Shown here: positions 9,828 through 18,457 of the stretch, one piece after another
How the letters are laid out: every line of letters begins with the position of its first letter
How positions within the stretch are numbered: position 1 is the first letter of the stretch
Source: Sulfoacidibacillus ferrooxidans
Lineage (GTDB): Bacteria > Bacillota > Bacilli > Alicyclobacillales > SLC66
Direction of reading: 5' to 3'
DNA: 64,000 nucleotides
NCBI RefSeq assembly: GCF_022606465.1
Contig: NZ_JALBUF010000001.1
Location: 372,001-436,000 of the forward strand
The notes under the pieces: model-generated
What the model was told of the DNA's origin: nothing
What the model saw: the letters and a program-made list of their open reading frames with translations, nothing else
Databases searched by the model: none
Program-made: the position numbers and the translations under genes

Positions 9828-9856
9828 ATTATACTCACAATCAACTTATCATGCAA
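9828..9856 (-). promoter_or_regulatory. Sigma-A type promoter of the permease-glcEFD operon
   Basis: On the - strand TTGCAT (9851-9856), a 17-bp spacer and a perfect TATAAT (9828-9833). Transcription should begin near 9821, giving a leader of about 180 nt that includes the tandem repeat. Confidence 0.8.
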
Positions 9857-9884
9857 TTATAATTTTCAGTACATTTCACATATT

Positions 9885-11579
9885 TTATGATCGAATAAGA
9901 TTAACAATAAAGGCAAATAACGATAAGATCGCAAATACTAGCGCAATCATTTCCTCTGTCCTAAAGGATGTTGATTGTAACCACGCAAATGCACCACTTC
10001 CTACAACAAAGAGACTAAACCAAAGGAACCGTTCCGAATGTCGATGTTGACGATCTAATCGTTTAAATACTTCACGTAATTCTAAGTGAATCGAGATATC
10101 ATCTTGCTCAATTTTTTGCAAAACGCGATCTAACTCTGGTGGAATGCGCAACAAAGTTAGCCCGATTTCCCGAGCCTTAACGAGTCCTAATTCTGTAGCC
10201 GTAACTCCCTTTTCACCAAATAAATCACGCACCAAATCAATCACAAAACTTTTTACGCGATCATCTGATTCATTGGAAGACTCATTTACTTTGCTATTTA
10301 ATAGAGGTAACGCTTTTTCTTCAATAATCTCCATCCAATTGATGCTAGGCCATATATTAGTAATTACCCCGCTAGCGAGACCTAAAGCACGCCCAATAAA
10401 AAGATACTTTCCTTGCATAATGAGTGGCTCATCATGCAAAAAGGATTGGAATTCTTCTAAGAACAAATCTAATTCTGGACCACGAGTCAGTTTCAATCCG
10501 CCAATGCGATCAAGCATAAAAGAAATTGCCTTTTTCAGCACTTCTCGATTCGCATGAGGTTGTAAAAATCCTAATTCATCTAAAACGCGTACAACATTCT
10601 CTAAATCGTGAAGTATAGCTCCTGTTACAAGCTGTGCAAAAAGTGTTACATCTTTCGATTCAAACTCAGCCATCATACCAAAATCGATAAAACAAATTCT
10701 ACCATCCGGTAATACTAGTAAGTTGCCAGGATGCGGATCAACATGCACAAATCCATACTCTAAAACTTGTCGCAGATAAGCATCTACTAACCGGTCCACA
10801 ACTGATTTAGGAGTAATTCCCCACTGTGCATACTGTTGTACATCCGTAACACGAGCACCCTCCATAAATTCCATCACAATGACACGACGGCTAATTAACG
10901 GTTGAATAACGGCTGGGACAACTAGCCAATCATCCTCTATAAATTGCTTTCGAAAACGCTGTAAATACTCTGCTTCAATTCGATAGTCTAATTCTTTCAA
11001 TGTGATTCTAGAGAATTCAGTATAAATATCCCATATATTTAACCTTCGGCCAAACTTAGTGAATCTCTGCATAAAACGCGCCAATTTGCGTAAAGCGGAC
11101 AAATCAATTTCAGATAAGTGCTCAATCCCCGGTCGAAGAACCTTTACAGCCACAACTTGTCCACCTGGCAAAACGGCTTTATGTACTTGCCCAAGTGAAG
11201 CAGCTGCAACGGCTGTCTGATCGAAAGAATCAAATAAGGAACTGAGTTTTGCACCAAGTTCGGATTCAATCCTGTCTTTTATCGAAGCAAAAGAATTAGG
11301 AGGAACTGCATCTTGTAATTGATTTAACTCTCTTGTAAAAGCTACAGGAAATATATCAGCACGCGCACTTAAATACTGACCGACTTTAACGATCAGCCCT
11401 TTTTTACGCAACGCAAAACGGCGAAAACGAATTCCAGCATTTGAAAAAACACGCGCTTGCGCACGAGCGCGTCGATCTCCATGTAAAAACCGACGGATCA
11501 TACGCAAACGCCAATGATCAATAACAAAAGATATCGCTAAGTTAAAGATGGCAAGTGAACGAAAAAATTGTATAAACAC
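9885..11579 (-). CDS. UbiB/AarF/ABC1-family atypical kinase
   Basis: 564 residues of the UbiB (COG0661) protein-kinase-like family, linked to isoprenoid-quinone biosynthesis or membrane lipid handling. Visible signatures are the KxGQ region KKGLIVKVGQYLSARAD (about residue 60), the alanine-rich loop AAASLGQVHKA, VAVKVLRPG with the invariant lysine, HVDPHPGNLLVLPDG and FIDFGMMAEF (DFG-like metal site). Two hydrophobic helices close the C-terminus, a membrane anchor. The start is GTG 11579 with AGAGGG five bases upstream. It follows a small membrane-protein gene by 25 nt. Confidence 0.9.
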   Translation of the reverse strand: MFIQFFRSLAIFNLAISFVIDHWRLRMIRRFLHGDRRARAQARVFSNAGIRFRRFALRKKGLIVKVGQYLSARADIFPVAFTRELNQLQDAVPPNSFASIKDRIESELGAKLSSLFDSFDQTAVAAASLGQVHKAVLPGGQVVAVKVLRPGIEHLSEIDLSALRKLARFMQRFTKFGRRLNIWDIYTEFSRITLKELDYRIEAEYLQRFRKQFIEDDWLVVPAVIQPLISRRVIVMEFMEGARVTDVQQYAQWGITPKSVVDRLVDAYLRQVLEYGFVHVDPHPGNLLVLPDGRICFIDFGMMAEFESKDVTLFAQLVTGAILHDLENVVRVLDELGFLQPHANREVLKKAISFMLDRIGGLKLTRGPELDLFLEEFQSFLHDEPLIMQGKYLFIGRALGLASGVITNIWPSINWMEIIEEKALPLLNSKVNESSNESDDRVKSFVIDLVRDLFGEKGVTATELGLVKAREIGLTLLRIPPELDRVLQKIEQDDISIHLELREVFKRLDRQHRHSERFLWFSLFVVGSGAFAWLQSTSFRTEEMIALVFAILSLFAFIVNLIRS

Positions 11580-11604
11580 AACATCCCTCTAACGCTTACG
11601 TCAT

Positions 11605-11832
11605 TTACAACTCTGTAGCTTCGTGTGATGCATGAACTGGTTGTGCAACAGTCTCTGACTCATCGTCAAAAACATCAAATGCTTCGCGGATTTTTTTACG
11701 AAATGCTCGTCTTCGTGCCCTAAATTCAGTGTGGTCACACTCCGCATGCGATTTTCGATCAAGAAAACGTAAACCAAATAAAAGCAAGAATAACTTTAAC
11801 ACAAAACCACCACCCGATCTGCGATAGAACAT
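11605..11832 (-). CDS. Small protein of unknown function upstream of ubiB-like gene
   Basis: About 75 residues if translation starts at ATG 11832, which has AGGAG eight bases upstream; a GTG at 11841 is too close to that site. The N-terminus is hydrophobic (GGGFVLKLFLLLFGLRFL), followed by a basic stretch with ARRRAFRKKIREAF and an acidic tail. It looks like a single-pass or peripheral membrane protein. It is 25 nt from the UbiB-like kinase and probably co-transcribed with it. I do not recognise the family. Confidence 0.65.
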   Translation of the reverse strand: MFYRRSGGGFVLKLFLLLFGLRFLDRKSHAECDHTEFRARRRAFRKKIREAFDVFDDESETVAQPVHASHEATEL

Positions 11833-11957
11833 CACTATCACTCCTTTACAACTAGATGTCCTCTTTGAACATAGTCCTCGAATCCTAGAAAGTCAACGAC
11901 ATTTAGCACATGCTATCAAACTGTAACAATTTTGATGCACATACTCACGCACATATT

Positions 11958-13115
11958 TCAAACATGCACTAGCATAGTTCCAAGTAATCCTATCCCATAA
12001 GAAACTACACCAACCACAATTCCAGCTGCCGTCATTTCCAATCCGCTAGCCCACCATGTACGTGCAGTAACCATACTCTTTGCTGCCCCCACTAAAAAAT
12101 GAGCAATGATACTCACGATCGCAGCGGCGATCATGCCAACGACACCACCAAGGAAGATAAAAGGAATAAGAGGGATGATCCCGCCTATAAAAGTCGAGAG
12201 ACTACCTACCCCAGCTGATTTCCAAGCGTTACCTTCTGAATCTTCGGCGATTCCCAGTTCTTCTTGATACATAGCTTGTGCAAACTGATCCTCATCCATG
12301 GAGAGACGTTCTGTAATTTCCTCCGCTTCCGATTGTGTAAAACCTTTTAATTGATAGAGAAGCGACAATTCTTCTCGTTCCAAAGAAGGATCATCACGTA
12401 TTTCTCTTAGCTCATGTTGCATCTCACTATGGTGCAATTCGTTTTGTGAGCGTGTCGCAAGCCACGCTCCTGCACCCATAGATAGTGTGCTAGCAACAGC
12501 CCCGAAAAAGCCACTCACAAGAACTGTATGGCTATTTGCTGTGTATCCAGCCACGCCTGCAATAATGCCAAAAATTGCACCAAGTCCATCATTCACTCCA
12601 TAAATAGCATCGCCTAACCAACCTGTAGATTCACGCTTATGCCACGTTTCCCTACTCAATATCCGTTGCAAAGAGTCAGCAATATGTTGTGTGGGGAGTG
12701 TAAAAAAACGGCGAATGGTTGCATCGTGATTCGATTCATCTTCGTCGATGCGGTCAATCAAATCTAAAATGTGATCATCAGGAATCAGTTGTTTTAACGA
12801 GTCATACCATTTTGCATTGCCTACCTCTATCTCATCTAACTTCCTATACACATCTTGTTTACTCATAGTGGACGAGAGTTGGCTTAACCCATCATAGTGT
12901 GCTTCAATACCGCACACTTCACTCAGTTTTGCCGCCCATATCAACGCATGCTCTCGCTCAATTTGTTCCAATTTCAATAAAATATCACGACGTTTGTCGT
13001 CTTTTTCGAGTTTTGCGGCTAGTTCATAGAAAGCAGCCGCTTCCGCTTCTTTTTTATAACTTTCAGCAAATGCTCGTTGCATCATGTCATCTTTTTGCGG
13101 CATTTGGATAGCCAT
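11958..13115 (-). CDS. Ferritin-like/VIT1 iron(manganese) transporter fusion
   Basis: About 385 residues. The N-terminal half (about 5-150) is a rubrerythrin/ferritin-like four-helix domain with EAEAAAFYELA, EQIEREHALIW and DEDESNHDATIR, which supply the Glu/His ligands of a di-iron site. The C-terminal half (about 160-385) is a VIT1/CCC1 membrane domain with DAIYGVNDGLGAIFGIIAG and four to five helices. Such fusions (MbfA-like) export or sequester iron and protect from peroxide stress. ATG 13115 was chosen because GGAGGGG lies just upstream; the in-frame ATGs before it precede that site. Confidence 0.9.
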   Translation of the reverse strand: MAIQMPQKDDMMQRAFAESYKKEAEAAAFYELAAKLEKDDKRRDILLKLEQIEREHALIWAAKLSEVCGIEAHYDGLSQLSSTMSKQDVYRKLDEIEVGNAKWYDSLKQLIPDDHILDLIDRIDEDESNHDATIRRFFTLPTQHIADSLQRILSRETWHKRESTGWLGDAIYGVNDGLGAIFGIIAGVAGYTANSHTVLVSGFFGAVASTLSMGAGAWLATRSQNELHHSEMQHELREIRDDPSLEREELSLLYQLKGFTQSEAEEITERLSMDEDQFAQAMYQEELGIAEDSEGNAWKSAGVGSLSTFIGGIIPLIPFIFLGGVVGMIAAAIVSIIAHFLVGAAKSMVTARTWWASGLEMTAAGIVVGVVSYGIGLLGTMLVHV

Positions 13116-13287
13116 ACATTCCCCTCCAATCTGCATTTTCATATAGACAAATAATTTAGCTGTTTGACATTTTTTTAGCTTCAGGAAACATAATCTAGGT
13201 TTATTATATTACAAGTCAGCTGTTTTGTGTGAAGTGTTTATAGCTTTCCGAAAAAGAAATCATTCATACCCATTGGACATAGAAATA

Positions 13288-13321
13288 CCGTGCCCATCAT
13301 TCTGATGAATCCTAGGCACGG
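13288..13321 (-). terminator. Nested hairpin, possible terminator of the Nramp transcript
   Basis: CCGTGCC (13288-13294) pairs with GGCACGG (13315-13321), enclosing a smaller perfect stem CATCA-TTC-TGATG. It lies 45 nt beyond the small membrane ORF on the - strand. The following T-run is weak (TATTTCT), so termination strength is uncertain. Confidence 0.45.
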
Positions 13322-13365
13322 CTTCTATATTCGATATTGACTCTGTCTTCGATCGGGCATTGCCC

Positions 13366-13542
13366 TTACACCTGCCCCCGGGCAAATCCGATGGCAACTA
13401 GAACAACCATCGCAACAATGTATACACGCAAACCCCAAAACACAAATTTTACCCATCCGCTCACTTTAGCACGCTTCAGTTCCACAGGCTGCATGTAGTC
13501 ATCAGAGCGAGATGCCACTAAATATAAGTTGTCTTTTTTCAT
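13366..13542 (-). CDS. 58-aa single-pass membrane protein downstream of Nramp gene
   Basis: An ORF found by reading the 3' side of the Nramp gene: ATG 13542 with GAGGGGTGA nine bases upstream, 58 codons, TAA at 13366. The N-terminal 30 residues are hydrophilic (MKKDNLYLVASRSDDYMQ) and residues about 31-54 form one transmembrane helix (VKFVFWGLRVYIVAMVVLVA). It starts 18 nt after the transporter stop, so it is under the same M-box control. No family is recognised; a small accessory subunit of the transporter is a reasonable inference. Confidence 0.7.
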   Translation of the reverse strand: MKKDNLYLVASRSDDYMQPVELKRAKVSGWVKFVFWGLRVYIVAMVVLVAIGFARGQV

Positions 13543-13560
13543 CGTTTTTCACCCCTCTTA

Positions 13561-14922
13561 TTAGAATAAATGTGGCATAACCACGGTTAATCCATACACG
13601 CCGTTTAAGACGACTAACAATCCAACGATCGAAAAGGCAGCGATATTTTGCCATTTTCCATTGGTGTATTTGCCCATAATACCTTTATCATTGAGTAAAA
13701 GAAGTAAGAACATCATCGCAGCAGGCATAAAGATCGATGCAATAACTTGCACAGTTAAGTTCAGAAAACCAAGTGGGGCATTTGGAATCAACACAACACC
13801 GGCTGCAACTACTGCACTCAACAAACCTGGAAGATAAAAACGCCACGCCTTGCGTGCCGGCATATTGATACTCTTTGGCCAGTGGAAAGCCTCACCCATG
13901 GCCCACGATGTACTCGCAGTAAGTGCAATCGCAGCAATCGTCCCAGCCTCTACTAAGCCAAGTGCAAACAAATCCTCGCCCATTGGACCAATCTTATTGC
14001 CAATCACAGTCAAGATCTGTTGAATATTGAAGTCAGCTGCCCCAGGCATGCCATAAACAAGGCTACCTGTCATAATCACTAAAGCAAGTGCAACGGCTAC
14101 CATAGCAACCGTACCAATCGCCGTATCAATTTGGCCATGGCGAATATCTTTAACCGTCAGCCCTTTATCCACTACAGCAGATTGTTGGAAAAACAGCATC
14201 CACGGAGCAATGGTCGTGCCAAAATTAGCGAGTACGACAAACAAAAACGCAGGTGTAAAGCCACCAGGAATATGCCACGTCGACATTGCATTCGTAACAA
14301 CAGCCCAATCCGGATGAGCCATCAATGCTAAAGGAACAAATACTAAGTTGCCAAGCGCAATCCAAAGCGATACGCGTTCCCATGTATAATAACGAAGAAT
14401 TAGTAAAACAATTGCATCAACAACAATCGCAGCAACTGCACTGACAATATGCGGTACTCCAAATACCCCTAACCCAAGCGTAATTCCAATAAATTCAGTA
14501 ATTAGCGTCAAAATGTTGGCCAGTACTAAGTCAATAAGCGAAAACCATCCCCAAAATGCCCCGTAGCGTCCCCAAATCATCTCTGCGTGACCGCGATGTG
14601 TTACGGCCCCCAACCGCACCGTCATTTCTTGTACTACATAGGCAATAAGGCCAGAAAGCAATAAAGCAGGAATAAAGAAACCAATACCATAAGTGGCACC
14701 TGTTTGCGCATAAGTAATTACGCCACCTGCATCGTTATCCGCAATCATGACAAGGACTCCTGGTCCAATTAATACGAGTCCAAGCATAATCCGAAAAAAC
14801 CAGCCCTTTTTCTCTCTTAGTGCAGAAACTCTCGCCTGATCTTTTGCGCGAATTTTGTTATCTTCGTCATGATCATTCATTTGATTTTGAATCAATTGGT
14901 TGTATGCAAGTTTTTTGCTCAT
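13561..14922 (-). CDS. Nramp-related divalent metal transporter, probably Mg2+
   Basis: 453 residues, about 11 transmembrane helices, SLC11/Nramp fold. The unwound part of TM1 reads IADNDAGG instead of the canonical DPGN, and TM6 reads TIAPWMLFFQQS where Mn2+/Fe2+ transporters have A-x-M-P-H. Loss of the TM6 methionine is a known feature of the Nramp-related magnesium transporters (NRMT). An M-box riboswitch in the leader independently points to Mg2+. ATG 14922 has GGGAGGGG ten bases upstream; the longer ORF start has no such site. Manganese transport is the alternative. Confidence 0.85.
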   Translation of the reverse strand: MSKKLAYNQLIQNQMNDHDEDNKIRAKDQARVSALREKKGWFFRIMLGLVLIGPGVLVMIADNDAGGVITYAQTGATYGIGFFIPALLLSGLIAYVVQEMTVRLGAVTHRGHAEMIWGRYGAFWGWFSLIDLVLANILTLITEFIGITLGLGVFGVPHIVSAVAAIVVDAIVLLILRYYTWERVSLWIALGNLVFVPLALMAHPDWAVVTNAMSTWHIPGGFTPAFLFVVLANFGTTIAPWMLFFQQSAVVDKGLTVKDIRHGQIDTAIGTVAMVAVALALVIMTGSLVYGMPGAADFNIQQILTVIGNKIGPMGEDLFALGLVEAGTIAAIALTASTSWAMGEAFHWPKSINMPARKAWRFYLPGLLSAVVAAGVVLIPNAPLGFLNLTVQVIASIFMPAAMMFLLLLLNDKGIMGKYTNGKWQNIAAFSIVGLLVVLNGVYGLTVVMPHLF

Positions 14923-15079
14923 CACGCATCCCCTCCCAAGGGTGTAGTAGGCCGAACTTTGGCAATACAAAACTAATCCCCGTCATCAAAGCGCAACTTT
15001 CTCGTCGACTGCCCGGGTCCGAATCCAAACCTACCACCACCTTTACGAGGGAAATGTTTTCTTGTATTTTTACATAATA

Positions 15080-15109
15080 AATGCCCCTGAGTCATACATC
15101 AGGGGCATT
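15080..15109 (-). terminator. Expression-platform terminator of the M-box leader
   Basis: A perfect 11-bp stem AATGCCCCTGA/TCAGGGGCATT with an 8-nt loop, followed on the - strand by TTTATTATG. It lies about 40 nt after the riboswitch and 157 nt before the transporter start, as expected for Mg2+-dependent attenuation. Confidence 0.8.
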
Positions 15110-15146
15110 GAAACACACGCACCGTAAAAAAGGTACAAGAGTTTTA

Positions 15147-15307
15147 GCAATCCCCCTGGTTGAGCTTTGGCACTATACGACTTAGAGCAAAATGCTCAGC
15201 CACGTTAAGTAAAGCCTTAAGCCGGCAGTACCTGTTCAACCCATTGGCGTCTTTCGACGTTTCCGGGCAGTGGCATATATTCGTATAGAAGCCTCGCCTA
15301 ACGAGGA
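15147..15307 (-). ncRNA. M-box (ykoK leader) Mg2+ riboswitch
   Basis: Read on the - strand, the leader contains the conserved M-box blocks in order: CGTTAGGCGAGGCTTCTATA, GCCACTGCCCGGAAACG, TCGAAAGACGCCAATGGGTT, AACAGG, GGCTTAAGGCTT, and near the 3' end ATAGTGCCAAAGCTCAACCA. The match to the Bacillus subtilis mgtE M-box is block by block. Binding of several Mg2+ ions compacts this RNA and favours the downstream terminator. It controls the Nramp-related gene and probably the 58-aa ORF. A 92-codon reading frame across it is not a gene. Confidence 0.94.
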
Positions 15308-15354
15308 CTGAGTCATATACAATTATGAAGAACACAACACTTTCTTTCTCATGA

Positions 15355-15383
15355 ACTATACCACTGTGCACAATCTCTGTCAA
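15355..15383 (-). promoter_or_regulatory. Sigma-A promoter of the M-box transcript
   Basis: On the - strand a perfect TTGACA (15378-15383), 17-bp spacer and TATAGT (15355-15360). The start near 15348 gives a leader of about 425 nt before the transporter. The whole 15-kb-side gap of 524 bases is explained by this promoter, the riboswitch and the terminator. Confidence 0.88.
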
Positions 15384-15446
15384 TGAACTTTTGACCAGAT
15401 ATTTCGTTGGATGATTTTTCAAAGTATTTTGTGAGACGTCTTATCT

Positions 15447-16067
15447 TTATGATTTTAGTGCCCTTCCAACAACCATAGGGACGAGAAAATGTTGCTTAGC
15501 TATGCGATATTCAGTCAATTCTAATGTTGACTGCTGTAGCTCTCTTACAATATCTCGATTGAGCATGCATCCGCCTGCCATCTTGCTCCACATTGGATTG
15601 AGTGCATTTTGTATGAAACGCGGGACCGTGTGATCATGTGCAACATGCTCAAAAAATAAATATTGCCCACCTGGTTTTAGTACGCGAGCAATCTCTTCCA
15701 ATACAAGCCCAACTTGATCGACCGAGCAGAGAACAAGACTAGTTAAGACTGTATCAAATTGCTCACTTTCCATTGACAGATGTTCTGCCATACACTGTAC
15801 TACTTGATATTTTGCATAATGTTGTTTTAAATATTCAGCCATCGCTGGATCTGGTTCGACTAAGACGAGTTCCTTCACGTTTTCACCGATATATTGTATA
15901 TCAAGACCAGTCCCCGCACCAATAACTAACGTCCTCCCTGACGCACTAGAATTGTGCATCGCCCTTATAGGACCAACATATTTCTCAAGCATTCCTTGTG
16001 AAAGGATATAGAAACGCGAAAAAATTGGATGGTTTACTTCATCCTTCAAGTCATTACCACCCCTCAT
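15447..16067 (-). CDS. Class I SAM-dependent methyltransferase
   Basis: About 206 residues. Motif I VIGAGTGLDIQYI (about residue 48), an acidic strand end VLVEPDP, FDTVLTSLVLCSV and the post-motif RVLKPGGQYLFFEH identify a Rossmann-fold methyltransferase of the UbiE/METTL7-like group. The substrate is unknown; quinone or lipid methylation are possibilities. ATG 16067 contains part of the likely ribosome site AGGGG, so TTG 16049 may be the true start. It is divergent from pcrA and stands alone. Confidence 0.82.
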   Translation of the reverse strand: MRGGNDLKDEVNHPIFSRFYILSQGMLEKYVGPIRAMHNSSASGRTLVIGAGTGLDIQYIGENVKELVLVEPDPAMAEYLKQHYAKYQVVQCMAEHLSMESEQFDTVLTSLVLCSVDQVGLVLEEIARVLKPGGQYLFFEHVAHDHTVPRFIQNALNPMWSKMAGGCMLNRDIVRELQQSTLELTEYRIAKQHFLVPMVVGRALKS

Positions 16068-16160
16068 CTGATCTAATGATAGGATATCAAGTCTTTTTTT
16101 CCTCGTCCACCCATGCTACGCTACTCGTGCACAGTTAAGGACAATGCATGGAGGTAAGGC

Positions 16161-18305
16161 ATGACAGCTACAAAAAAGACATCTCATATTGATATTCAAA
16201 GTATTACAACTGGACTCAATCCTGAACAACAACTAGCAGTTGAAACAACCGAAGGCCCACTGCTTATCTTAGCAGGTGCAGGTTCCGGTAAAACAAGTGT
16301 CATGACTCGTCGAATCGCCTATCTACTAGGCGTACGTCAAGTACAACCGTGGAATATCCTTGCGATTACCTTTACCAACAAATCAGCTAAAGAAATGAAT
16401 GCGCGCGTGCGTACACTCGTCGGCGATCAGGCTGACGATATCTGGATGAGCACATTCCATTCCATGTGTGTAAAAATATTGCGTCGCGAAGCAGAGCATA
16501 TCGGGTATGAAAATAATTTTTCGATTCTTGACGCAGAAGATCAAAGTGCAGCGATCAAGCAAAGTATGCTGGATTTAAATTATGACATGAAAAAATTTGA
16601 TCCCTCTACGATACAGTGGAAAATATCCGCAGCAAAAAATGAACTACTCACACCTGCTGAAATGAAGAGCAATTCCAGTCAATCCATGATTGATTCTATT
16701 GCAGCAAAAGTTTATCAATCGTATCAGGCCAAACTCATGAATATGAATGCACTTGATTTTGATGATCTGATTTTTAAAACGGTGGAGTTATTTGAAACGA
16801 AAGGTGATGTTCTAGACCTCTATCAGGAGAAATTCCAATATATACACGTTGACGAGTATCAAGATACCAACCGCGCGCAGTACAAATTGATTAATCTTCT
16901 AGCTAAAAAGTATCGTCATTTGTGCGTCGTGGGTGATTCTGACCAAGCCATTTACAGATGGCGAGGTGCTGATATATCAAACATCATTAATTTTGAACGC
17001 GACTACAAAGAAACGACAGTCATCAAATTAGAACAAAATTATCGCTCTACCAGTACTATTCTCGATGCAGCTAATGCGGTCATTGCTCACAATTCACAGC
17101 GCAAAGAAAAGAAACTGTGGTCTGCAAATGGCGAAGGTGAAAAGATCTCGATCTACGCAGCTCTCGATCAAACGGATGAGGCTGTCTACGTTATATCAAA
17201 GGTACAAGAACATATCGGTGCAGGGGGACAATTTAGCGATTGTACGGTGTTATATCGTGCCAATGCACAGTCACGTGCGATTGAGGAGGCTTTTTTGCAA
17301 GCAGCAATGCCTTATAAAATTTTAGGCGGTATGACCTTTTACGACCGTCGAGAAATTCGCGATGTCATGGCCTATTTAAAAACTATTGCCAATCCACAAG
17401 ATGAGATTTCTTTACTTCGCATCGTAAACGTACCCAAACGCAATATTGGTGACGGAACCATTCGCAAGATGCTCGACTTTGCTCATGAACAAGATACAAC
17501 GTTATTAGAAGCAATGGGCCGCGTGGAAGAGGCTGAATTAGGAGCAAAATCCACAGAAGCTATCAAAAAATTTTATACACTCATTATGAAATTGCACGAT
17601 ATGCAAGAAGGAATCTCCGTGACTGAGTTTACGCAAGAAGTATTGTACCAATCAGGTTATCGAGAAATGTATGAGGTCAGCCATAAAGAGGAAGATCAAA
17701 ACCGTTTAGAAAATATTGCTGAACTTTTAACAGTTACGCGTGCCTTTGATCGCCGTCGCCGCGGCACACTCTCAGACTTCTTAGCAGAAACATCTCTTCT
17801 CTCTGATCTAGACAAGGAATCCGGAAAAACAGAGAACGCAGTACACATGATGACTATGCATGCTTCGAAAGGTTTAGAGTTTCCAGTTGTCTTTGTGATT
17901 GGTGCCGAAGAAACCATTTTCCCACACGCACGTTCGATGGACACCATCGATGGCGTTGAGGAAGAACGCAACTTGTGTTACGTAGCTATCACGCGCGCAC
18001 GCGAAAAATTGCATCTAAGCTATTGTCTAGAACGCACCCTTTTTGGACAATTGCAGATGAATGACCCATCTCGTTTTTTGTCAGAAATCCCCGATATGTT
18101 CACAGAGCGCTCAGGGAATGATACACAGATCATCCCGCGTTGGGACATCGGCCTCACAGTGCGCCATCCCCAGTACGGTATGGGCGTCATTACGGACATG
18201 GAGGGAAGTGACGATGATCTTACTCTTTCCATCACATTTCACTCAAAACATGGGACGAAATCCATAAAACCTGCACTGACAAAATTGCGAGTCATCGATC
18301 AGTAA
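16161..18305 (+). CDS. pcrA: ATP-dependent DNA helicase PcrA/UvrD
   Basis: A 714-residue superfamily 1A 3'-5' helicase. Motifs: Walker A AGAGSGKTSVMTRR (about residue 37), motif Ia FTNKSAKEMNAR, Walker B VDEYQDTN, motif III GDSDQAIYRWRGAD, motif IV NYRST, motif V MTMHASKGLEFPVVFV and motif VI YVAITRARE. The C-terminal 60 residues look like the Tudor-like RNA polymerase-binding region (VRHPQYGMGVI). The site GGAGG (16150-16154) precedes ATG 16161. Role: repair and removal of RecA or stalled RNA polymerase. No ligA follows, so the common pcrA-ligA pairing is broken here. Confidence 0.95.
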   Translation: MTATKKTSHIDIQSITTGLNPEQQLAVETTEGPLLILAGAGSGKTSVMTRRIAYLLGVRQVQPWNILAITFTNKSAKEMNARVRTLVGDQADDIWMSTFHSMCVKILRREAEHIGYENNFSILDAEDQSAAIKQSMLDLNYDMKKFDPSTIQWKISAAKNELLTPAEMKSNSSQSMIDSIAAKVYQSYQAKLMNMNALDFDDLIFKTVELFETKGDVLDLYQEKFQYIHVDEYQDTNRAQYKLINLLAKKYRHLCVVGDSDQAIYRWRGADISNIINFERDYKETTVIKLEQNYRSTSTILDAANAVIAHNSQRKEKKLWSANGEGEKISIYAALDQTDEAVYVISKVQEHIGAGGQFSDCTVLYRANAQSRAIEEAFLQAAMPYKILGGMTFYDRREIRDVMAYLKTIANPQDEISLLRIVNVPKRNIGDGTIRKMLDFAHEQDTTLLEAMGRVEEAELGAKSTEAIKKFYTLIMKLHDMQEGISVTEFTQEVLYQSGYREMYEVSHKEEDQNRLENIAELLTVTRAFDRRRRGTLSDFLAETSLLSDLDKESGKTENAVHMMTMHASKGLEFPVVFVIGAEETIFPHARSMDTIDGVEEERNLCYVAITRAREKLHLSYCLERTLFGQLQMNDPSRFLSEIPDMFTERSGNDTQIIPRWDIGLTVRHPQYGMGVITDMEGSDDDLTLSITFHSKHGTKSIKPALTKLRVIDQ

Positions 18306-18328
18306 GTATGCATGACTTACTCTTATAT
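18301..18328 (+). terminator. Short hairpin over the pcrA stop codon
   Basis: AGTAAGT (18301-18307) pairs with ACTTACT (18315-18321), loop ATGCATG, followed by CTTATAT. The pcrA TAA lies in the left arm. The stem is short, so this is only a possible terminator. Confidence 0.35.
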
Positions 18329-18457
18329 CTACAGTGCTGCAGATTAGAATCTTCTTCCCATTAGCTTTTCATCGAATAACAAGCTATAATAAAGTATGGT
18401 GCTATACTGAATATAGTATCATACAGATCATTTATCTTTATTTAGGAGTGGATAGGT

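Noticed and set aside
10144-10557. 137-codon + strand frame inside the UbiB-like gene
   Set aside because: Shadow frame opposite a well supported kinase-like gene.
15144-15422. 92-codon reading frame on the - strand
   Set aside because: It runs straight across the M-box riboswitch and promoter; no ribosome site, and the sequence is fully explained by the RNA.
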